A stretch of 64,000 bases of DNA, from NCBI RefSeq assembly GCF_039652615.1, contig NZ_JBDJAC010000001.1, forward strand, positions 248,001 through 312,000, in the 5' to 3' direction. The DNA is from Fulvimarina sp039652615 (GTDB taxonomy: Bacteria; Pseudomonadota; Alphaproteobacteria; Rhizobiales; Rhizobiaceae). Made by a program: the position numbers and the translations under genes. The notes under the pieces were generated by a model. The model made no database searches. It saw only the letters and a list, made by a program, of their open reading frames with translations, and was not told where the DNA came from. Each line of letters starts with the position of its first letter. The stretch's first letter is position 1. Below are positions 53,662 through 61,865 of this stretch, one piece after another.

Positions 53662-53838
53662 ATGCCCGCGTTTCTGATCATCGTCGGCCTACTCGGTTAC
53701 GGTTTGAGCTTCATAGTCTTGACCGATGCCGCTTCAGCTTTTCACGATATCTTAGCGACAGGCATCTTCACGAACGCGACTTTGTTTTTGATTGGCGGGC
53801 TCATCGTGAAAGAGATGCGCCGGTCTAATACTTCATGA
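53662..53838 (+). CDS. Small membrane protein (58 aa), orphan
   Basis: A 58-residue protein with two hydrophobic helices (AFLIIVGLLGYGLSFIVL and ATLFLIGGLIVKEM). The ATG at 53662 follows AAGGGGACGAG. The gene overlaps the next by ATGA, which supports translation. I do not recognise it. The sequence just upstream (53621-53640) encodes MGCNMAR, which resembles the start of some phage-type integrases, possibly a trace of a lost integrase at the tRNA. Confidence 0.5.
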   Translation: MPAFLIIVGLLGYGLSFIVLTDAASAFHDILATGIFTNATLFLIGGLIVKEMRRSNTS

Positions 53839-54197
53839 GATACTACGTCGCCCTAAGCCTCGCCTTGGTCGTTATCGCATCCCCAGCGGCCGCCGTGATG
53901 TCGAGCGATGGTCATGAATACGAGGTGGTTTGCAACGCCGATGGTTACTCCCTCCGATCGAAATATCCGGTCGGACGATTTATCGGTTCCGGCGCCGGGA
54001 CGCAGATCATCTCCGAACGCGAAACTCTGTCAATCGGTCGATCCTGCGACGCCCATCTCAAAGCCTACGGCTACGGAACATGGTGTTGGGGGAACGGCGG
54101 GTTCGTTGCCGAATTCGAAGAGGGCAAGATCGGTTTCCCGCGGCAAGAGCTCGATTGCGAACGCCCTCAGGAATACGATGCGAATCGCGGGTGCTGA
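53835..54197 (+). CDS. Exported hypothetical protein (120 aa), orphan
   Basis: A 120-residue protein with a clear signal peptide (YYVALSLALVVIASPAAAVM). The mature part has five cysteines (VVCNADG, GRSCDAH, TWCWGNGG, ELDCERP and the terminal C), which suggests disulfides in the periplasm. I do not recognise the family. It is coupled to the small membrane gene by an ATGA overlap. Both lie in the accessory segment after tRNA-Met. Confidence 0.55.
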   Translation: MRYYVALSLALVVIASPAAAVMSSDGHEYEVVCNADGYSLRSKYPVGRFIGSGAGTQIISERETLSIGRSCDAHLKAYGYGTWCWGNGGFVAEFEEGKIGFPRQELDCERPQEYDANRGC

Positions 54198-54393
54198 TCA
54201 ACCGTTCGGCCTAATCGTACGGTTCGACCTTTCGCTCCTAGCGAAAGGTTCATAGGAATTTCCCCGCTATGGGGCGAACCCGTAGGCGTGCGATTCGTGT
54301 GTGGCATATAGCGCCAGCCGCTCGCTGGAGTGGCCTCGCTTTCGCAGTCGATGCGAGAAACGCAAGCCGTCCGACAACCGCATTGAGAGCATC

Positions 54394-54813
54394 ATGGCGA
54401 AGCTGCCCTACTCATTTCGCGCCCACGTGTTCGAACAAGGCCTTGATGACCTCCTATCGGCTTACAGCGCCGCAGCCGGTGCCCTGGAAAATCGTCCGAA
54501 GGAGATCGAGGAAGATCTTCGTCGTCATCTGCGCTTGGCACCCGGTGAGCCATTCCCTGAGCCGGACGAAACCGATGAAGGCAGGCTGCTAGACGATATC
54601 TACGATCAAGCGAGCGATACGCGCGCGCAGGCGCTCAACAGCGCGCATATGCTCCGAAAAGCGTTCCTAATCGCCCTGTTTCATCATTGGGAGCGCTTCT
54701 GCAATTCCGAGACCCGGAAGCCGATTTATTTTCATCCTCGAGGGTGGCTTGGGCAGCGCGGCAAAAGAGATTACGCCAAGGATATTCAGAAGCTTGCTCG
54801 CGTTGCCAATTGA
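54394..54813 (+). pseudogene. Hypothetical gene truncated by the IS element
   Basis: The readable part encodes 139 residues starting MAKLPYSFRAHVFEQGLDDL, with a Trp-containing helix FLIALFHHWERFCNSETRK. The last three bases, the stop TGA, are the first three bases of the IS inverted repeat (54811-54813), so the original C-terminus is missing. No continuation is found beyond the other IS end, where a DeoR-type gene ends within 7 bases. Function unknown. The ATG at 54394 follows GAGAGC. Confidence 0.6.
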
Positions 54814-54837
54814 ACCGCCCCGGCTTTCCCGGAGACC
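54811..54837 (+). repeat. Left inverted repeat of the IS element
   Basis: Starts TGAACCGCCC and ends CGGAGACC. It pairs with 56082-56108 with one mismatch at position 10. Confidence 0.9.
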
Positions 54838-54851
54838 GGTTGGCTTGAGTC

Positions 54852-55687
54852 CTACGCGGCGATCGGCACGGCATCAAGCCGAGCGTAGTAAGCGGCTTCC
54901 GCTTCGGCGGGCGGGATATTGCCGATCGGCTCGAGCAGCCGGCGGTTGTTGAACCAATCGACCCATTCGAGGGTGGCGAACTCGACGGCTTCGACGCTGC
55001 GCCACGGCCCGTGCCGATGGATGACCTCGGCCTTGAACAGCCCGTTGATAGTCTCGGCCAGGCGCTCGGTGTAGCGGATGCTCACATACTGCGAGCCGCG
55101 GTCGCTATGGTGCACGAGCCTGCCGCCGGCGAAGGGCCGACGGTCATGAAGCGCCTGCTCCAGAGCATCGAGGTCGAAGTCGGCATGGGCGGTCAGCGAG
55201 ACGCGCCAGCCAACAATGCGGCGGGCGAACGTGTCGATGACGAAGGCGACGTAGACGAAGCCGCGCCACGTGGCGACATAGGTGAAGTCGCTTACCCACA
55301 AAACGTTGGGGGCCGGCGCCTGGAACTGCCGGTTCACCCAGTCGAGCGGACAGGGCGCGGCCTTGTCGCTGATCGTCGTCTTCACCGTCTTGCCGCGAAC
55401 AACGCCCTTCAGTCCCATTGCCCTCATCAGCCGGGCGACCGTGCAGCGGGCGACGTCGAAGCCCTCGCGCCGCATCTGACGCCAGACTTTCCGCACGCCA
55501 TAGACACCGAAGTTCGCTTCGAAGACGCGGCGAATCTCGCCGCAGAGGTCCACATCACGGTGTTCCCGGGCGGGTCTGCGAGAGGGATCGCGTCGGCGGG
55601 CGGCGTGCTGGTGATAGGTCGACGGGGCGATCGGCAGATCGGCTCGACTCCTTAGACATCACGATGATCGTCGATGAACGACGTCAT
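54852..55687 (-). pseudogene. IS3-family transposase orfB, inactivated
   Basis: The integrase core is readable from 55553 downward: VYGVRKVWRQMRREG, VSDFTYVATWRGFVYVAF with the first Asp, VHHSDRGSQYVS with the second, and LAETINGLFKAEVIH with the Glu. The start ATG at 55687 overlaps orfA, but codon 12 is TAA and a frameshift follows within 10 codons. In addition about 20 residues are missing before the Glu: only 15 residues separate Asp and Glu where the family has 35. The protein cannot be an active transposase. Confidence 0.88.
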
Positions 55688-56055
55688 GGCTTGAACCGGC
55701 GGTCGAGCTCCGCCTGGGCAAAGTCGAACCCGTCACGCCACTGGTTCAAGTGGCGGGTGAGACGCCGATGCCTTGCGCAGAATCTCGTTGGCCTGGCGAA
55801 GCTCGCGGACCTCGCGCTCGAGCGTCTTGATCCGGTCGCGCTCCTCGCTTGTCTGCCCGGCCCGCACCCCCCCCAATCATGCTCGGCCTGACGCACCCAC
55901 TTGCGCAGCGTCTCGCCCGAGCAGCCGATCTTCGCCGCGATCGAGGCGATCGCCTCCCACTGCGAGGCGTAGTCGCCCTGATGCTCCCGAACCATGCGGA
56001 CAGCCCGTTCCCGGACCTCCGGCGAATATCTCTTCGATGTCGGTTTCGTCGTCAT
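55684..56055 (-). pseudogene. IS3-family transposase orfA, frameshifted
   Basis: The N-terminal HTH part is intact (RYSPEVRERAVRMVREHQG, IAAKIGCSGETLRKWVRQAE). A run of eight G residues (around 55867-55874) shifts the frame; in the -1 frame the leucine-zipper part continues as RIKTLEREVRELRQANEIL. About 40 extra bases then separate KASAS from the usual end FAQAELDRRFKP, which returns in the first frame. The normal orfA protein is therefore not made. Confidence 0.85.
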
Positions 56056-56081
56056 GATGACCCCTTTCTCTCAGGAAGTGA

Positions 56082-56108
56082 GGTCTCCGGGAAAGCCGTG
56101 GCGGTTCA
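56082..56108 (-). repeat. Right inverted repeat of the IS element
   Basis: Reverse complement of the left end except one base; it ends GCGGTTCA at 56108, 6 bases from the stop of the DeoR-type gene. Confidence 0.9.
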
Positions 56109-56114
56109 GATCGC

Positions 56115-56891
56115 TCACCATGGATCTCTCGGTGCGCTCACATCGATCTCAACGTTTTCGCGTTGGAGCGCGGAAGCAAGCGGCCCTTTCGGAGACGTGT
56201 CCGAGACAAGAAGATCGATCTGGCTCCAGCGTGCATAGCGGGCGGTAAACAGGCGATCGAACTTCGTCGAATCGCAGACGACCATCCTGCGTGCACTTCG
56301 AGCGACCATCGTGCCGTAAACCTCGGAGGCCTCGATCAGCGCGTCGCTCGGACCTTCCGGCGACAGGCCGCTCGCTCCCATGACCGCCCAGTCGGCGTTG
56401 AGCGCCTCAAGAAAGCGCAGGGCCTGGCCGCCATGGGTCGCGCCTTCGCCCGGATGATAAATGCCCGGCACGATCATCACCCGGATCGTCGGATTGATCG
56501 ACAGGACGGTCGCGACACTGAAGGCATGGGTGATTACGGTGACGTTCCTGAGGACGGTCGCGAGCCGCCGCGCCACATGGGTCGTCGTCGCACCGGACCC
56601 GATCATAATGACGGAGGCATCCTTCAGCCGCTCGGCGGCACGGATGGCAATTGCCTGCCTTTCCTCGATCCGCTCGTTGTGTCGTTGGGTGAGAGACGGC
56701 TCGGTGCCCGAGCGCAGGACCGCGCCGCCATAGGTTCGGCTGATCGTGCCGCTTTCGGACAGGTCGTCAAGATCGCGCCGTATCGTCTCGCCGGTCACGC
56801 CGAATTCCTCGGCGAGTTCGCCCACCCGCATCGCCGGGTTGGAGCTGAGACGCGCGACGATTGCGCGCTGCCGGTCTGATTTCTTGCTCAA
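56115..56891 (-). CDS. DeoR/GlpR family transcriptional regulator
   Basis: A 258-residue regulator. The N-terminal winged HTH is QRAIVARLSSNPAMRVGELA and VTGETIRRDLDDLSESG, the DeoR signature. The sugar-phosphate-isomerase-like sensor domain contains VIMIGSGATTTHVARRL, IVPGIYHPGEGATHGG and MVVCDSTKFDR. Family members usually respond to phosphorylated intermediates, which fits the kinase two genes away. It lies 87 bases downstream of the PLP enzyme on the same strand and probably controls this cluster. Confidence 0.92.
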   Translation of the reverse strand: MSKKSDRQRAIVARLSSNPAMRVGELAEEFGVTGETIRRDLDDLSESGTISRTYGGAVLRSGTEPSLTQRHNERIEERQAIAIRAAERLKDASVIMIGSGATTTHVARRLATVLRNVTVITHAFSVATVLSINPTIRVMIVPGIYHPGEGATHGGQALRFLEALNADWAVMGASGLSPEGPSDALIEASEVYGTMVARSARRMVVCDSTKFDRLFTARYARWSQIDLLVSDTSPKGPLASALQRENVEIDVSAPRDPW

Positions 56892-56978
56892 CCCTCATTC
56901 GCCTTTCGCACGAGATGGAAGACGGTCGCGATACCCGCTTGAACGCCAGCGCCACGCGATTGGCAAGACGCTGTCGTG

Positions 56979-58325
56979 TCAGATGGTCCTCATGACGGTT
57001 TGCAGGCGTTCAACGAAGATATCCGCCTCGGACTGCGTGAGGCAGAGCGGAGGACGGATCTTCAGCGTGTGCCCGTAAGGGCCGGCTGCGCCGATGAGGA
57101 CATGCTCGCGTTTGAGGCCGTTGATCACAGCCGACGCGAGTTCTGCATCGGGCCGGGTTTCATCCCCCTCTTCGACGAGGTCGAGGCCGATGAAGAGGCC
57201 GGCTCCGCGCGGTGTCGCGATCCGCTCGTCATCACCTGCGAGATCGCGAAGCCGCGCAATCAGGTGGCGACCCACGGCATGGGCATTGGCCAGAAGCCCC
57301 TCCGCCTCGATGACGTCGAGGACAGCCGCGCCCGCCGCCGCCGCGACGGGATTGCCGCCGAAGGTATTGAAGTAGCCGATCGTGCTGGCGAAGTGCGCGA
57401 GATGATCCGGCCGCGCCGCAAGCCCGGCCATCGGAAAGCCGTTGCCCATCGGCTTGCCCATCGTCACCATGTCCGGCAAGACGCCGTGGCGCTCAAAGCC
57501 CCAGAAGCCATCGCCGGTCCGGGCAAATCCCGGCTGAACCTCGTCCGCGATATAGAGGCCTCCAGCTTCGTGCACGGCCGCAACGACAGGCTTCAGGAAG
57601 CCTGCGGGATCTGCGAAGACACCATCACTCGAAAAGATTGAGTCGCAGATGAAGGCGGAAAGCCCATAGCCGCGCGCGCGCAGAGTCTCGATCGCTTCGC
57701 AGACGCAGGCTGCAAAACCCGCCTCGATCTCGTCGCCGAAATTCAGCCGCGAAGGCGCTGGGATAGCGACGACATTGTTCGGCGGACTCCCTTCCTTGAA
57801 CGCCGATGGAGAGATGTCGGTCGTGAGCGCCGTATTGCCGTGATAGGCAGTCTGCGTCACGATCACGCCGCACGCACCGCTCGCCTTTTGCGCGACGCGT
57901 AAGGCAAGATCGTTGGCCTCGCTCCCGGTGCATGTGAGGGCGATGTTGGCGAGATGGCTCGGCAATTTGGCTTTCAGTCGCTCAAGATAGTCGTCGACCA
58001 CGGCGTTCAGGTAGCGGGAGTGGATGTTCAGCCGCCCCATCTGCCGGGACACGGCCTCGACCACCATCGGATGACAATGTCCGACGGACGGGACATTATT
58101 GTAGAAATCGAGATAGCGTTCGCCTCCAGCCGCGTGCATCCACGCGCCCTTGGCGCCAACCATCTCGATTGGCTCCTTGTAGAACAGCACGGAAAGAGCG
58201 CCGGCATTGGAAAGCCGACGTTTGAGAACCGGCCGGTTTTCCCCTTCAGAACCGCTCTGAAAGGCGTTCATGTCGAGGATTTGCCTCGTTCTCTTCGTCT
58301 TAACGGTGCTCACTTCACTCACCAT
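56979..58325 (-). CDS. Class III PLP enzyme, ethanolamine-phosphate/phosphohydroxylysine phospho-lyase-like
   Basis: A 448-residue fold-type I enzyme. The segments NNVPSVGHCHPMVVEA, LNIHSRYLN, TGSEANDLALRVAQ, AYHGNTALTTDISP, IADEVQPGFARTG, VTMGKPMGNGFPMA (with the PLP lysine) and YFNTFGGNPVAAAAG follow the AGXT2L1/AGXT2L2 phospho-lyases more closely than ordinary transaminases. Those enzymes split an O-phospho amino alcohol into aldehyde, ammonia and phosphate. The start overlaps the kinase gene by 11 bases, which strengthens the kinase plus phospho-lyase reading. An ATG at 58271 is an alternative start. An omega-aminotransferase is the other option. Confidence 0.8.
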   Translation of the reverse strand: MVSEVSTVKTKRTRQILDMNAFQSGSEGENRPVLKRRLSNAGALSVLFYKEPIEMVGAKGAWMHAAGGERYLDFYNNVPSVGHCHPMVVEAVSRQMGRLNIHSRYLNAVVDDYLERLKAKLPSHLANIALTCTGSEANDLALRVAQKASGACGVIVTQTAYHGNTALTTDISPSAFKEGSPPNNVVAIPAPSRLNFGDEIEAGFAACVCEAIETLRARGYGLSAFICDSIFSSDGVFADPAGFLKPVVAAVHEAGGLYIADEVQPGFARTGDGFWGFERHGVLPDMVTMGKPMGNGFPMAGLAARPDHLAHFASTIGYFNTFGGNPVAAAAGAAVLDVIEAEGLLANAHAVGRHLIARLRDLAGDDERIATPRGAGLFIGLDLVEEGDETRPDAELASAVINGLKREHVLIGAAGPYGHTLKIRPPLCLTQSEADIFVERLQTVMRTI

Positions 58326-59313
58326 TCTTCGCCAGGAAGGCTTTCGCGAGGCGAACGGTCCCAGCCGTGTAGCCGGCCCCGAGTTCCTGCGCGGTCATCG
58401 TCTCCGAATGGCTTGCAAGCCACGCTGTGAGGAGCATGCGTCTCAGCATGACGAAAGTCGGGATCATCGCGACATGCTCGTCGCCAAGCGGCGAAACGGT
58501 CCGGTAACCGCGAACCCACGCCTCTGCGAGAGCCGGGATATACGGTTCTTCCTCGATGAAGCTGATCGCGGCGGCGAAGTCGTAGACGAACCAGGAGAAA
58601 CCGCAGTCGTCGAAATCGATGACGGTGGTTCGATCGTCCTTCACCAGGAGGTTGGCAAGTCGCAGATCCGCGTGAACGAGGCCGAAGCGATCTTCCTCCT
58701 CGCCGTAGGCGTTGAGTTTTTCACTTAGAACGGCGCTTGTCCGCTCAAGGGTCGTCTTGCCTTCGCACGTCAAGCCCATCGCGGCCCGCCAGTCGCCCCA
58801 GAGGGGTCGCTCACCCAACATGGTCTCGTGGCGCCAAGTCTTCCGCGTGAAACCCTCTGGGGGGCGCCAAGCTCTGGCATGGTCGTGCAATCGCGCGCTG
58901 ATTGCGCCGAGTCTTTCAAAGCCGGGCTCGAGCGCCCTGTCGGCTGTGGGCTCCGCACCCGGTGCAAAGCCGAAAGCAACCACGTAGCGCGTCTCTCCAG
59001 CCTGCTCGAAAGAAGCGATGCGTTCGCCACTAAGACGCTCGAGCGCCGGCGGCGTGGAGGCCACTTCGTCGTGACGCAGCGCTTTGATCCAATCGAGTTC
59101 GGAGCAGATTTCAGCGAGGCTATGGTAGTTGGGCCGGTGCACACGCAGCACGATCGGATCGGAGACATCGTCGGCTCTCGCGAGAAACGTCGCGTTTTCC
59201 GAAAGGTTGAGGAGGCTGACCTCGGCGTCCGGGGGCAGGCCCCACTCGCCGAGAAGAGATCGGACGCCCGTCTTCAGCGCTTCGACGAAATGGTCTTCGT
59301 ACAGTCCAGCCAT
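58315..59313 (-). CDS. Aminoglycoside phosphotransferase-fold kinase
   Basis: A 332-residue small-molecule kinase of the APH/choline-kinase fold. The N-lobe has NLSENATFLAR and PIVLRVHRPNYHS with the ATP lysine position taken by an Arg-containing strand. The catalytic loop is GLVHADLRLANLLV (HxDxxxxN), followed by VIDFDDCGFSWFVYDFA with the metal Asp. It belongs to the broad homoserine/hydroxylysine/choline kinase group. The ATG at 59313 follows GGGAGG. Translated first, ahead of the phospho-lyase-like enzyme, it probably makes that enzyme's phosphorylated substrate. Confidence 0.82.
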   Translation of the reverse strand: MAGLYEDHFVEALKTGVRSLLGEWGLPPDAEVSLLNLSENATFLARADDVSDPIVLRVHRPNYHSLAEICSELDWIKALRHDEVASTPPALERLSGERIASFEQAGETRYVVAFGFAPGAEPTADRALEPGFERLGAISARLHDHARAWRPPEGFTRKTWRHETMLGERPLWGDWRAAMGLTCEGKTTLERTSAVLSEKLNAYGEEEDRFGLVHADLRLANLLVKDDRTTVIDFDDCGFSWFVYDFAAAISFIEEEPYIPALAEAWVRGYRTVSPLGDEHVAMIPTFVMLRRMLLTAWLASHSETMTAQELGAGYTAGTVRLAKAFLAKNGE

Positions 59314-59354
59314 GGGCTCGACCTCCCTCAACTCGCTTGATTTTCTGTGTGATA

Positions 59355-59408
59355 CAAAAAAAATCTGCGTCCTTCAACATTTTCACTTGCGTGTTCAGAT
59401 ATTTTTTG
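59355..59408. promoter_or_regulatory. Inverted repeat in the divergent control region
   Basis: CAAAAAAAATCTG (59355-59367) and CAGATATTTTTTG (59396-59408) are inverted copies matching at 12 of 13 positions, with 28 bases between. They lie in the AT-rich region between the kinase and potD-like genes. The 41-base centre spacing is close to four helical turns, as for paired operators. It is a candidate DeoR-type site; no binding data. Confidence 0.45.
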
Positions 59409-59525
59409 CGCAGAATTAAAACACTGGTCACATATTAATCAGGCTGGCCCATCTGTCGATTTCTGAAAGGCGGATCCGTGCGTCCAATGCACGTCCCGCC
59501 GACCCATCCGAAGAGGCAAGGCGAC

Positions 59526-60662
59526 ATGAACATTTCCCGACGCACATTCACCCGCGGCATCGGAGCGCTCGGCGCGGCGGCCATTCTCGGCAACCCGCGG
59601 GCAGCTTTCGCCCAGCGCGAAGGCGAGCTGAACATCCTGTGCTGGGAGGGCTACAACACCGACGATGTTCTCGGCCCCTTCCGCAGCGCTCATCCCGGCG
59701 CGACGATCCGCGCCGAAAGCGGCACGTCTGATCCCGATATGATCAACAAGTTGCGCGCCGGCGAAGTGAATGTCTGGGATCTCGTCAACCTCAACCAACC
59801 CTGGGCCCGTCAGCGGCTGCTTCCGGAGAATCTGATCAAGCCTCTCGACAAGGAACGCTTCCTGCCGTTCTTCGAGAAGATGGCGCCGGAATTCTCCAGC
59901 CCGCCCTATCCGCTGGCCTTTTCGCAAGACGATGAACTTATCGGCATGCCCCAGCGCTACGGCCCGTTCAGTTTCGTGGTGAACACCGACAAGATCAGCC
60001 GCGAGACCGCGGAAAAGGAGGGATGGAAGATCTTCCTGGATCCCGCGATGAAGGGCCGCTACGGCGTGCTCACCTATGACAACTGGAACCTGATCCATCT
60101 GGCGATAACCGCCGATATCAACCCATTCGAGCCGATGGACGCTGCGGGGAAGGAGAAATTCCGCGAAATCGCAATGCAGGTGATGGGCAATGCGGCCCTG
60201 AAAAGTGCCGATCTCGTTGCGATGAATACCGCGCTCATCAATGGCGAGATCGACGCCTACTTTACGGGCGGCACTTACACTGCGAGCCCGGCACGTCTCG
60301 ACGGCTTCGCCAATATTCGCGGCATCACGCCGGAAAGCGGACCGATCGACGGCAAGGGAGGTGTCGCCTGGATCGAGCTGACTTCGCTCGTCAACAATCC
60401 CAATCCTTCGCCACTTGCGTCCGACTTCCTCGAATTCGTCCAGCAGCCGGAGATCTGCAAGGCGGTCGGCTTTGCCGAAGGCACTTACAACCCGGTCGCC
60501 CAGATGGGAGCCGAAGAGGTGCGTTCTCTTTGGAACGAGGAAGAACTCGACGCGATCCAGTGGGACAGTCTCGAGGAAGAGATGGCGCGCTCGGCCGAAT
60601 ACGCCGTCGTCGCCGATTATGACGAGCTGTTCGGCATCTATACCGAGGCGCGCCGCGCCTGA
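59526..60662 (+). CDS. Polyamine-type ABC transporter substrate-binding protein (PotD-like)
   Basis: A 378-residue periplasmic binding protein with a Tat signal (SRRTFTRGIGALGAAAIL, cut after AFAQ). The mature protein starts GELNILCWEGYNTDDVL and continues with AESGTSDPDMINKLRAGE, QDDELIGMPQRYGPFSFVVN and YFTGGTYTASPARLDGF, as in the PotD/PotF family for spermidine, putrescine and related cationic compounds. The exact ligand cannot be read from sequence. ATG at 59526 is chosen for the signal peptide; 59478 is an upstream option. First gene of the transport operon. Confidence 0.9.
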   Translation: MNISRRTFTRGIGALGAAAILGNPRAAFAQREGELNILCWEGYNTDDVLGPFRSAHPGATIRAESGTSDPDMINKLRAGEVNVWDLVNLNQPWARQRLLPENLIKPLDKERFLPFFEKMAPEFSSPPYPLAFSQDDELIGMPQRYGPFSFVVNTDKISRETAEKEGWKIFLDPAMKGRYGVLTYDNWNLIHLAITADINPFEPMDAAGKEKFREIAMQVMGNAALKSADLVAMNTALINGEIDAYFTGGTYTASPARLDGFANIRGITPESGPIDGKGGVAWIELTSLVNNPNPSPLASDFLEFVQQPEICKAVGFAEGTYNPVAQMGAEEVRSLWNEEELDAIQWDSLEEEMARSAEYAVVADYDELFGIYTEARRA

Positions 60663-60784
60663 GGCCGCCGAAAATTCGGCTCCCTGTATCTTATCGCCTT
60701 GCCGGCTCAGCCGGAAGCCCCAGTCCCGAGTGCCCCGCGCCGTCAACAGCGGGGCACCGGCCTACTTTCCAGTCATGGACACCT

Positions 60785-61861
60785 ATGAGCGAAGACCATC
60801 CCATCCTGAGACTCGCAGGGCTCCAAAAAAGCTTCGACGGCTTTACGGCGCTCGACTCGGTCGATCTCGCCGTTCAGGAAGGCGAATTCCTCGCCATCGT
60901 CGGACCATCGGGCAGCGGCAAGACGACGCTCATCCGGCTCCTCGTTGGCATGGACGAGCAGACCGAAGGTACGATCTGGCTGCGCCAGCAACGGCTCGAC
61001 ACCGTGCCGGCCAATAAGCGACCGACCTGTATGGTCTTCCAGTCATTGGCGCTTTTCCCCCATCGCACGGTGGGTCAGAACATCGAGTTTCCGCTGAAGG
61101 TTCGGAAGGTCGATCCGGCCAAGCGAAAAGAGCGGGCCCTCGAACTTCTAACGCTGCTGCGCCTTCCGGAGAGCTATTACGGCAAGCGCATCAACGAGTG
61201 CTCTGGCGGCGAGCGCCAGCGTATCGCGCTGGCGCGGGCGCTTGCCTTCGATCCGGAAATCCTCTTTTTCGACGAACCGCTCTCGGCTCTCGACTACCGT
61301 CTGCGCAAGACGCTGGAAAAGGAGCTGAAGGACCTCCACCAGCGCACCGGCAAGACCTTCATCTACATCACCCACAGCCTGGAAGAGGCCATGGTGATGT
61401 CGGATCGCATTGCTATCATGCGCAGGGGCCGTTTCGAGCAGATCGGCCGGGGTGAAGACATCTACTCCCGACCCGCGAGCCGGTTCGTCGCGGAATTCAT
61501 GGGTGAGGTGAACCTTTTCGCCGCCGATCCGAATAGCGGGAAGCACGCCTTTTCCGGTCTGACCGTCGACGAAACCGCTGCCGCCAACAAGGGTCTTCAC
61601 GCGAAAGAGGGCGCGCATCTCATGGTTCGACCGGAGAAGGTCCGCGTTCTGGAACCCGGCGAGAACGCGGCTTTTACAACCGAAGGCACCATCTCGGCCA
61701 CCTTCCTGCTTGGCTCGCGTCGCCAGTACGAAATCGATTGCGGCGGGGAAAAGCCGCTCATCGTGGAGGTCGTCCAGAACGGGGCCATGCCGCTTCACAA
61801 AGGCGAACGTGTGCGGCTCGGTTTCGACACCGCCGACACCCATCTGATCGAGAAGGACTGA
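60785..61861 (+). CDS. Polyamine-type ABC transporter ATPase (PotA-like)
   Basis: A 358-residue ATPase. Walker A is GPSGSGKTTLI (about 40-50), the Q-loop VFQSLALFPHRTV, the signature NECSGGERQRIALARAL, Walker B ILFFDEPLSALD and the switch His in YITHSLEEA. A C-terminal TOBE domain (about 270-355) is typical of importers of the PotA/MalK group. It follows potD after 122 bases and precedes the permeases by 4 bases. Confidence 0.94.
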   Translation: MSEDHPILRLAGLQKSFDGFTALDSVDLAVQEGEFLAIVGPSGSGKTTLIRLLVGMDEQTEGTIWLRQQRLDTVPANKRPTCMVFQSLALFPHRTVGQNIEFPLKVRKVDPAKRKERALELLTLLRLPESYYGKRINECSGGERQRIALARALAFDPEILFFDEPLSALDYRLRKTLEKELKDLHQRTGKTFIYITHSLEEAMVMSDRIAIMRRGRFEQIGRGEDIYSRPASRFVAEFMGEVNLFAADPNSGKHAFSGLTVDETAAANKGLHAKEGAHLMVRPEKVRVLEPGENAAFTTEGTISATFLLGSRRQYEIDCGGEKPLIVEVVQNGAMPLHKGERVRLGFDTADTHLIEKD

Positions 61862-61865
61862 CGCG

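Larger units (their letters stand above)
54811..56108 (-). mobile_element. Decayed IS3-family insertion sequence
   Basis: A 1298-bp element bounded by 27-base inverted repeats (54811-54837 and 56082-56108) that match at 26 of 27 positions and end in the TG...CA typical of IS3 elements. It holds an orfA and an overlapping orfB, both damaged. No target duplication is visible: the flanks are AAT on the left and GAT on the right. It resembles the IS51-like branch of the family by orfA; the precise name cannot be given. Confidence 0.9.

Noticed and set aside
55860..55880. Programmed frameshift signal in the IS orfA (8-G run)
   Set aside because: IS3 elements shift near the end of orfA, usually at A-rich sites. 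This run lies in mid-orfA and other lesions are present, so it reads as slippage damage.
56979..58325. Ordinary omega-aminotransferase or glutamate-1-semialdehyde mutase call
   Set aside because: The motif set and the overlap with a kinase gene fit the AGXT2L phospho-lyases better, but the plain aminotransferase is kept as an alternative.
59439..60746. Long minus-strand open frame opposite the PotD-like gene
   Set aside because: It mirrors the codon pattern of the real gene in G+C-rich DNA, is rich in Arg/His/Gly, and has no family motif. The plus-strand gene has a signal peptide and clear PotD motifs.
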